DNA from: Acephala macrosclerotiorum
Taxonomy: Eukaryota; Ascomycota; Leotiomycetes; Helotiales; Mollisiaceae
Direction of reading: 5' to 3'
Length of the DNA: 64,000 bases
Assembly (NCBI GenBank): GCA_014904845.1
Contig: MU119212.1
Span: 248,001-312,000 of the forward strand
How positions within the stretch are numbered: position 1 is the first letter of the stretch; the number at the start of each line of letters is the position of its first letter. The notes under the pieces are model-generated. The model was not told the DNA's origin and did no database searches. It saw nothing but the letters and a program-made list of their open reading frames with translations. Positions 56,801-64,000 of this stretch are shown one piece after another. Both the position numbers and the translations under genes were made by a program.

Positions 56801-58240
56801 TCAGATAGATCCCACTTGTCGGTAAGAATAGTCAAGACCGCCGTAAACGCAACCCAACAAAAGACCCAATAAAACAACAAGAGGATGTGGCTGAAGACTT
56901 TTGGAGTTTGTAAATTTTGGATTTTGAGGAAGGAAAATTTTTGTTGGTGTAAGTGAGCTAGACGGGGCGGGGGTCTGAGGCGTCTGCCACGCCTTAAATA
57001 GCGAAACGGCCAATTGAACTAGGATTATATGCGGGGACTTTGAAGCGTAGAACTTCTATGTGAACAATGAAGGCTTTCCAGAGCTAAAAAGCTCTTTCCA
57101 AAGCCGCATACTGTGTACCAAGCAGGTGGTGGGACCTCACTAAGAACCCAACGATCACTTCGAAACCAGCAACCTCTAATATAATGCAGGAATTCAAGCG
57201 CGGAACGACACTCAAAGGAAATTCGACAACGTACGCGTTGGTAGCCCTATGGCTTGTGGGGTCCTGCCTAACAGCCTCCTCCTTCTCGTCCTCGTCGCTA
57301 TTGCGTCTCGAGCCTGGAACAGACTTGGATGGAAGCTTGTCATCCATCATGAATCGGGATTGTATGATGCCTGATTGTGGAGATGTGAGTTGCGAACCTG
57401 ATCTACCTGGGCGGTTGTAGAGTCCTGGAGGCGAGGTAAGACTCGAGGTCGAGTATCGATTTGGTCGAGAGAAGACAGAGGGAAAACCTGAGGTTGATTC
57501 GCGATATTCGGGAGGGGTAGTTGGTTCGGATTGGTGGCCTGCGGTATTGATATTTGTACGTCCAAGATCCTCTTGCATCTGAGCAAGTTCTTGTTCTTCT
57601 CGTCGTTGCTGAAGATCCAACAGTTGCATCTCAGCCTCAAATCGCCTTTTTTGCTCGCGCAAGCGCTCGTACTCGAGCTTCTTTTTCTCTAACTGTACGG
57701 TGTGTAAGCCTACTGCAGAATCGGATGGGACCCTCAAAGGCAGATGAGCGCAAAGCTGTCTTTGATGTACGCCAAAGGTATTCTCGAATTGGGTGGAAAA
57801 AGAGTTATAGTTCGGGAAGATCGCAGATTGTGGGACATTCAAGAAGGAATGAATTGCTTACGAGCTGGACTTTGCTTGAGTGGTAGGCCTGAATAATAGT
57901 AAGTTAGCAAATAAATTCGTTGCTATTGTACGAGGTTGACAATTGTTTATTAGGTGACTAATGGGTGGTTGGGGACAATAGGAAGACGACAATAGCATAC
58001 CCCAAAATCTTGCGAGTCCTGCTGCCCAGCACGCTGATTCGCAATTGAAGCAATTGTTGGTACACGCCCGCTATCAGTTGTGAATCTGCGAGTCAAAACT
58101 GATCCACCTCGACCATCCTGGTTATTCTGCACAGGCGGCGGAAATCTCCCATTTGTTCGAGGCGGAGAGACAAGCAGGGAGGAATCATGCTGGCTGCGGA
58201 AGCGCAGCTCTCGATCGTTCGGGCTATTCGTATATGCCAT
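53819..58240 (-). CDS. Pumilio-family (PUF) RNA-binding protein
   Basis: Six exons: 58240..58001, 57888..57862, 57692..57235, 56253..56049, 55997..55151, 55101..53819; 1019 residues. The C-terminal domain (about 600-930) has eight PUF repeats, e.g. DQHGCRYLQKKLE, DPFGNYLCQKLLEYC, NQHGTRALQKMIE, DLNGNHVIQKCLN, HRHGCCVLQRCID, DPFGNYVVQYILD, QKFSSNVIEKCLR and DSFANYVIQTALD, which bind UGUA-type sites in mRNA 3' UTRs. Residues 90-132 form a coiled coil (KKKLEYERLREQKRRFEAEM); the rest is disordered, with a Gly/Asn-rich tail. The halves at 57.2-58.2 and 53.8-56.3 kb could be read as two genes, but RATNA joins NRYSMPVTRSRNG in frame across a 981-bp intron (57234..56254), as in related fungal PUF proteins. 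Likely cytoplasmic; targets unknown. Confidence 0.88.
56570..56710 (+). repeat. 27-bp minisatellite inside a PUF intron
   Basis: Five tandem copies of a unit beginning GGCTCGAGTTTGCTGTCTTG, at 56570, 56597, 56624, 56651 and 56684; four are 27 bp and the fourth carries a 6-bp insertion (33 bp). A degenerate sixth partial copy follows. Copies differ at several positions, so the array is not recent. It lies within the 981-bp third intron of the PUF gene. Confidence 0.85.
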
Positions 58241-61200
58241 ATTGAAGTACTACGCATTCTACGTCAATGCTATCCTTTCTATGAGCAGCACGACGACGCC
58301 CTCGTGGGTGGGGTTCCAATCGCGGTGTAAAGAAGCGCGGAGCTTCGAAGCAGCGGGATGGGAAAGCATACCTAAGGAAAAAATATATCCAAAATAAGAG
58401 AGTGTATAAATTGCGTCCTGGGAGACCCAGTCGCGAGGTACAAGATTCGTCGTCCAGAGTTTGGTGAAGAAAGGAAAGTGTCGAAGGATGCAGTGGCTCA
58501 CGATGGATGTCGATGCAGGGTCGAGGGTTTCGCTAGCCAAGCTTAGTTTGGCCGGACTTCGCTCGAATCAGCTGCAACACAGAACGACAAGGGAAGCTGT
58601 TTCTTTTCGAATCCTCTTTGACTAGAAATACATTTTTTAGTGATGGTACAAGCAGCTTTCGAACGGATGGGTAGGCCGAGAGAGGAGTAGGAGAGAAATT
58701 CGTGGAGGAGGGTGTCGGACTGCTGGCCTGGCCATCGGCAGCGCCAACAGCTGGCTCCTCCTGCACGCCAGCAGGTAACCCTACGGACCCTACAAGCCCT
58801 ACTCTTCCAGCGAGTCTCTACATTTTACCCGAGCGCTGTATCGCCGCAGCCGCAGAGAAAACTGCACTTTGCCCTGTGTTGAATGCCCCAGGCCCACTTG
58901 AGAGTCGAGAACTTGGGATTGGAGGCTTTCAATTGGTTCAATGCACAGATCAAGCCCTCTCCTTCACCGACAACAGACACCTCAAGAGTGAGGCGACTGC
59001 GGCGACAAGCACTAGCATTGGGCCTTGAAGCCTTGAGTAGAAGTGATCCATCAATTTTCACCCTGCTTGATGCCATCTGGGGCCGAGTCTTCGGGAGCAA
59101 AGATTTGAAACTTTGAGAGATGCAACGTCGAGCGTTCCAAGACTGACTTGCTCAGGCACGGCGAATAACTCCAGTCTACGAGTCCGGTACGCATTTCTGT
59201 TTCCACGTTACTCTTCAGGCATTGGTTCTGAAGTAAGGGGAATCTGGATGTTTGAGTGGCGAGACACAAGGAAAGCCACGAGTTGTGATCAGCAATCGAG
59301 CAATTGGCTTCATCACCGTCAGGGATTGAATCTCCTCAACTGCAGTCGGTCGTTTTTGACAGCCCGGGAAAGGCCTGCAACACTGCAAGTGCTTGGGCTT
59401 GTCGGCTTAGTTTTGTCAACACGGACATAAATGACGCAGCTGACAGTCATTCTCATGAATATTTCCTTCGAGGTATATTCGTATCTCTCACCAGCCTCAC
59501 TTACGAACCCCTGAACTATCGAGGTGAGGGGTTGGATGAGCGCCACGAAACATTTTGAAATTGCCGCCGCCTGTGGGATTTTATCTACGAATCAGAACAT
59601 ATCGAACAGGACTTAAAACTCAACCGTACGGCAAAAGCACTACGTCGAGTTTTCAACCAAATCAGCGGTGTGCAGCCACGGGAGCGGGGAGTAGAGTTCG
59701 ACCTAGATTCGAACCTTACGGGGAGTCTCTTCACTCTTTTTAAATATATATATTCTTTACCTATTTTCCTACTGGCAATGCAGATTGGCATCGACTGTTA
59801 TTGAAGATTTAAAGCCTATTGGAAGGAATTGACATCTATCCGACTTACTTGTGCGCTTGGTTCATGAAGGCTTGGTTCACGGCTAGCCCCGCATGCCAGC
59901 GTGTCTGCTTAAGCGAGTGGGCGAGCGTCCAGCTCTTTTTCTCGTACGTTTCACAAAAGCTATGTTTCTGTCCATGTCACGTTTTGATCAAGAGGCCGAA
60001 ATTTTGGTGCATCTTGATAGATTGCTCCGGGGCTTCATTTCATTTTCCCGTTATTGGGACAAAGGAGAAGAAATTAATGTGCACGATGAGATGAGCAAGA
60101 CCGAAGTCGTCTATTTTCAAGCTCGCATAGTGTATCAACAGCTACAAAGCCGGTAACAATTAGATCAAAGAGCACCTGCTCCTTAGCTGGAACATCAACA
60201 CCAAGATCTTTTAAGATGACTTCTGATCCTCTTGCAAAGCTCTTGAGAAGGATGATCTTGCCAGGACTGCTCTTCGCAACTTAAACTCTATCATCCTCTT
60301 CGACCAACTATTCGAACAGCGCGCACAAATTCCCCGATCTTTGAAAGAGCCGCAGTTCAGCTCATGTTGAGATTCGAACCTGGAGGCCAAGACAGGGAGG
60401 CATTGGATGGGTGGATTACAAGGGAAGTTAGCGGGTGCAGCAAGCATGAAGAGGAGATATGGAATGAGAGCGGAAGGAGAAGTCAGCAGGTAAGCGCAGA
60501 TGCAAGGATTCTGGACCAAAAAAAAAAAGGGGGGCGAAAAGTCACACCTCCTGGGGATTCCCTTCGAATTATCACTGTCTTCATCACTCGTTCGGATGCA
60601 GAAGGAAGCTTCTTGCCGAGTTCGATGTTGTTCCCTCGCGTGCTATCCGAGGATGATTGTGGAGTCGGCGAGGATGATGAAGGCAGGAATGTTTTGGAGC
60701 CAAATTCTGCGAGAGGTTTCGGTTGACAGGATAGAGAAGACTATGAACTTCGATGTAAATGTGGAGATCTTAATTCAGAAGGGGCCTTACTTTGCGAATA
60801 GGCTGGTAGGATTGAAGGATCTAGAAAATTATGGTATGCGGTGCATCCAAGTTGATGCAAGTTACGACTAACGTGCAAATGAATATAAGGATCAAAGGTA
60901 AACCTATGCAAAAGCTATTGATGTTTTGCACGCAGGAGGCTAGAATTCTTGGGCTAGAATTCGAAATTATTTCTGTTCGCTCCCAAGCTACTTGATTGCG
61001 GTAATGGAGAGGAATGTAACCACCGCCAAGAACTTTCACCGCTTTCAAAACTACCTTAATGTCCAAAAAAAAATCCATATTTACTCTGATTACCACTATG
61101 TTCTGGAAATATTGAGATTTACTCTTTGCCCCTTTTCCTACACGTGACTCATTCGCCTTTTCGTCGCCAACCCGCCTGGCAATTTTAGCGGCGATTTTTG

Positions 61201-61282
61201 GAGCTCAGTATCGCGGGGTTCCTGAACTTTTTATATTTTTCTAAGCACCGGATGAGCAATACAACCTCAAAGTCGTTCTTCT
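58241..61282. other. 3-kb divergent intergenic region with possible gene remnants
   Basis: Holds the promoters of the PUF gene (-) and rpc2 (+). Plus-strand frames at 59893..60156 (ends EINVHDEMSKTEVVYFQARI) and around 60230-60360 (contains RTALRNLNSIILFDQLFEQR) have protein-like composition but are separated by stops and do not splice convincingly; they may be remains of a lost gene. A run of 11 A residues followed by G lies near 60522. No tRNA could be folded, although GGTTCGAATC-like T-loop words occur near 59715 and 60370 (minus strand). Confidence 0.4.
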
Positions 61283-64000
61283 ATGCCGCCCAAAAAGAAA
61301 CCCCAGGCGCAGGGCGCTGTCCCTGATGAGGTCGCGCCTGCAAAGTCTGTTGCTGCGAAGCCAACCGTTTGTTTGCTCACAATAATAAATTCCATACACT
61401 AACTCAGCTGCAGGGCGCCGCAGACTCATCCCAAGCCAGTCCAGATACCACGAAAAAGAAGCGCGCAACAAAAGCAAAGCCTCCCCCACGAGAAGAATAT
61501 GATGGCCCGAGACCGGATGATGTATGATAACTTGGGAACATTCAAAGCTCTGAATCTAACAGAGGCAGGGCTTTTCCGCGCTGCTGGAACCATTCTACGC
61601 TGGGAAGAGCTTGACAGATCCTATAGACACTGCGAAGGCAAGGAAATCTCCAAATACATCGGCAGACGTTCTAATGGAGTTTAGGACAAATGGAACCTTT
61701 TACCAGCTTTCCTCAAGGTCAAGGGATTAGTCAAGCAGCACATTGACTCGTTTAATTATTTCGTCGAACATGAGATTAAGGATATTTTGAAGGCGAACAA
61801 CAGAGTTACTAGTGACGTGGATAAGAATTTCTTCTTAGAGTTGGGAGATCAACCATAAAGTACGAACTGCAAGCTGATTGGTTATTAGGTATACGGACAT
61901 TCGAGTTGGGTGTCCAGAACGCATGGAATTCGACGATCGAAGGCCACTCAATGAGATCACCCCAAACGAATGTCGACTGCGAGATCTGACGTATAATGCT
62001 CCAATTCGAGTCGATATTAAATATGTTCGAGGGAAGCAGGTCGTCACCAGGATGGATATTGCTATTGGCCGGCTACCTATTATGCTGCGCAGCTCGAAAT
62101 GTCGTCTCGCAGGCAAGAACGACCACGAAATGGCACATATGAACGAGTGTGCGCTGGATCCAGGAGGCTACTTCATCGTTGGTGGTACCGAGAAAGTCAT
62201 ATTGGTACAGGAGCAATTGAGCAAGAACAGAGTCATTGTTGAGTCTGATATAAAAAAGGGCATTGTCTCAGCATCTGTCACCAGGTAACTCGCAAGAGGG
62301 CTTGTTTCTTGGAGAAATACTAATTTGTCTTAGTTCAACACACGAGCGCAAATCTAAGAGCTATGTACTGCTGAAGAAAGAGCGTATCTACCTCCAGCAC
62401 AATATTCTACAAGAACCAGTACCTATTGTCATTGCGCTGAAAGCACTGGGCATCCAATCTGACCACGAAATGCTCCTCTTAGTAGCTGGCACAGACAGCA
62501 AATATCAAGACGAATTCGCGGTAAACTTCGAGGAGGCAAGTAAATTAGGCGTCTTCTCCCAGCACCAGGCGCTGGAATATATCGGTATCAGAGTCAAGAT
62601 GGGTGGTCGCAACAAAACTGGAACTGGACAACGACGAAATCCTATTGGAGATGCTATCGAGGCCCTGGCCAACATCATTATCACCCATGTTCCTGTTCAC
62701 AAGTTGGATTTCCGACCAAAAGCGCTTTACGTTTGTTTCATGGTCCGCCGTGTCCTGATGGCAATGTACGACCCAAAGCTCGTTGACGATCGTGATTACG
62801 TGGGAAATAAACGTCTGGAGCTGGCTGGGCAACTTCTCGCCTTACTTTTCGAGGATCTATTCAAAAAATTCAATTTTGATCTGAAGATGAACATTGATAA
62901 AGTATTGAAGAAACCCAACCGGACCGCGCCATTTGATGCATACAATCATTTGCAGTCTCATGGAAACGGCATCACCACCGGCATGAATCGCGCTATATCT
63001 ACTGGCAACTGGAGCGTGAAAAGATTCAAGATGGAGAGAGCTGGTGTCACCCATGTCCTTAGCAGATTGAGCTATATCAGCGCTCTTGGTATGATGACTC
63101 GTATCAGTTCTCAATTTGAAAAGACTCGGAAAGTCAGTGGACCTCGTGCTCTACAGCCATCTCAATTCGGTATGTTGTGTCCATCCGATACTCCAGAAGG
63201 AGAGGCGTGTGGTCTTGTCAAGAACTTGGCCCTCATGACCCATATCACAACCTACGATGACGAGGACCCTGTCAAGAAATTGGTGTTTGTTCTAGGTGCA
63301 GAAGACATCGTCTCTATGAGTGGCAAGGAGATCTATGAGGAGGGTGCATATGTCATTTTCGTGAACGGTACTCCTCTTGCTCTTACAAGACAGCCAAAAG
63401 TGTTCTTGAATTCATTCCGAAAATTTCGACGCATGGGACGAGTCTCAGAATTCGTCAGCATCTTCATCAACCATCACACCAACGCCGTCCATATTGCCAC
63501 TGATGAAGGAAGAATCTGCCGGCCACTCATCGTCGTCGAGAATTCGGAATCTAAAGTCACCACGCGCCACCTGAAAGCTTTGCGCAAGGGCAACATGGAC
63601 TTCGATGATTTCCTCTACAAAGGCGTGGTTGAATATGTCGATGTCAATGAAGAGAACGATTCCAATATCGCCTTGTACGAGAACGAGATTGACGAGACCA
63701 CTACACATCTTGAAATCGAGCCTTTCACGATTCTAGGTGCTGTTGCAGGTCTCATTCCATATCCTCACCACAACCAGTCTCCCAGAAATACATACCAATG
63801 TGCTATGGGTAAGCAAGCTATTGGTGCCATTGCATACAATCAGTTCTCAAGAATTGACACCCTACTTTACCTCATGGTCTACCCTCAACAACCAATGGTC
63901 AAGACTCGAACAATCGAGCTTATCCATTATGACAAGCTTCCCGCCGGACAGAACGCAACGGTTGCCGTCATGTCATATTCTGGCTACGATATTGAAGATG
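61283..64000 (+). CDS. rpc2: RNA polymerase III second-largest subunit RPC2, 3' end outside window
   Basis: Exons 61283..61366, 61414..61521, 61563..61637, 61685..61839, 61889..62284 and 62334..64000 (continuing). It is the Pol III paralogue of RPB2: diagnostic wording includes [109 protein letters not shown] and, near the edge, [21 protein letters not shown] and [20 protein letters not shown], part of the active centre. The protein makes 5S rRNA, tRNA and U6 transcripts in the nucleus. Intron 3 (61638..61684) starts with GCAAGG, a GC-AG intron with a CTAAT branch site; reading GT-AG alternatives breaks the frame between LTDPIDTAK and DKWNLLP. The 41-bp intron 2 is the least certain joint. 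The last third of the protein is missing. Confidence 0.94.

Noticed and set aside
59690..60385. GGTTCGAATC words on the minus strand suggesting tRNA T-loops
   Set aside because: No D arm, anticodon arm or acceptor pairing could be built around either word.

Overview
This window is genomic DNA of a filamentous ascomycete (Pezizomycotina). The genes are split by 41-124 bp spliceosomal introns with GT-AG ends, branch sites of the CTAAC/CTGAC type and short exons, and most are single genes with their own promoters. The set (Zn2Cys6 regulator, GH16 glucanase, PMT2, PUF protein, Abp2, mitochondrial carrier) fits this group. Protein flavour suggests Leotiomycetes, but that is an inference from memory of related sequences and cannot be settled here.

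Layout. 0-7 kb: the 3'-truncated end of a cysteine-rich gene (-), two decayed copies of an unrecognised gene family (-), and an ARS-binding protein 2 homologue (-). 7-16 kb: a peroxisomal-type nucleotide carrier (+), a lysine 2,3-aminomutase with a mitochondrial-type presequence (-), and the F1-ATPase alpha subunit (+). 16-24 kb: a secreted GH16 glucanase (-), then a Zn2Cys6 transcription factor (+) followed by an amidase-signature hydrolase (+) with a GATA-site cluster in front of it. 24-37 kb: Mnn10-type mannosyltransferase (-), a large single-pass membrane protein (+), a third decayed copy of the family seen at 2-4 kb (-), and the protein O-mannosyltransferase PMT2 (+). 37-46 kb: the U4/U6 snRNP protein Prp4 (+), an MFS sugar transporter (+), and a sterol-glucosyltransferase-like gene that has lost its N-terminus and carries a 4-bp frameshifting duplication (+). 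47-58 kb: a Pho84-type phosphate transporter (-), the tRNA deaminase subunit Tad3 (-), and one large PUF-family RNA-binding gene (-) whose two halves are separated by an unusually long intron holding a 27-bp minisatellite. 61-64 kb: the 5' part of RNA polymerase III subunit RPC2 (+), running off the end.

How the genes relate. Most are unlinked housekeeping functions: mitochondrial ATP synthesis, ER/Golgi mannosylation (PMT2, Mnn10), splicing (Prp4), tRNA modification (Tad3), Pol III transcription (RPC2) and mRNA regulation (PUF). The only local functional pairing visible is the transcription factor plus amidase, which may form a nitrogen-scavenging unit. I found no convincing tRNA, rRNA, transposon, CRISPR or viral element. 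The most notable signals are the three-copy family inactivated mainly by stop codons (several at Trp positions), the dying glucosyltransferase, the long PUF intron with its minisatellite, two GC-AG introns, and the eukaryotic radical-SAM aminomutase.
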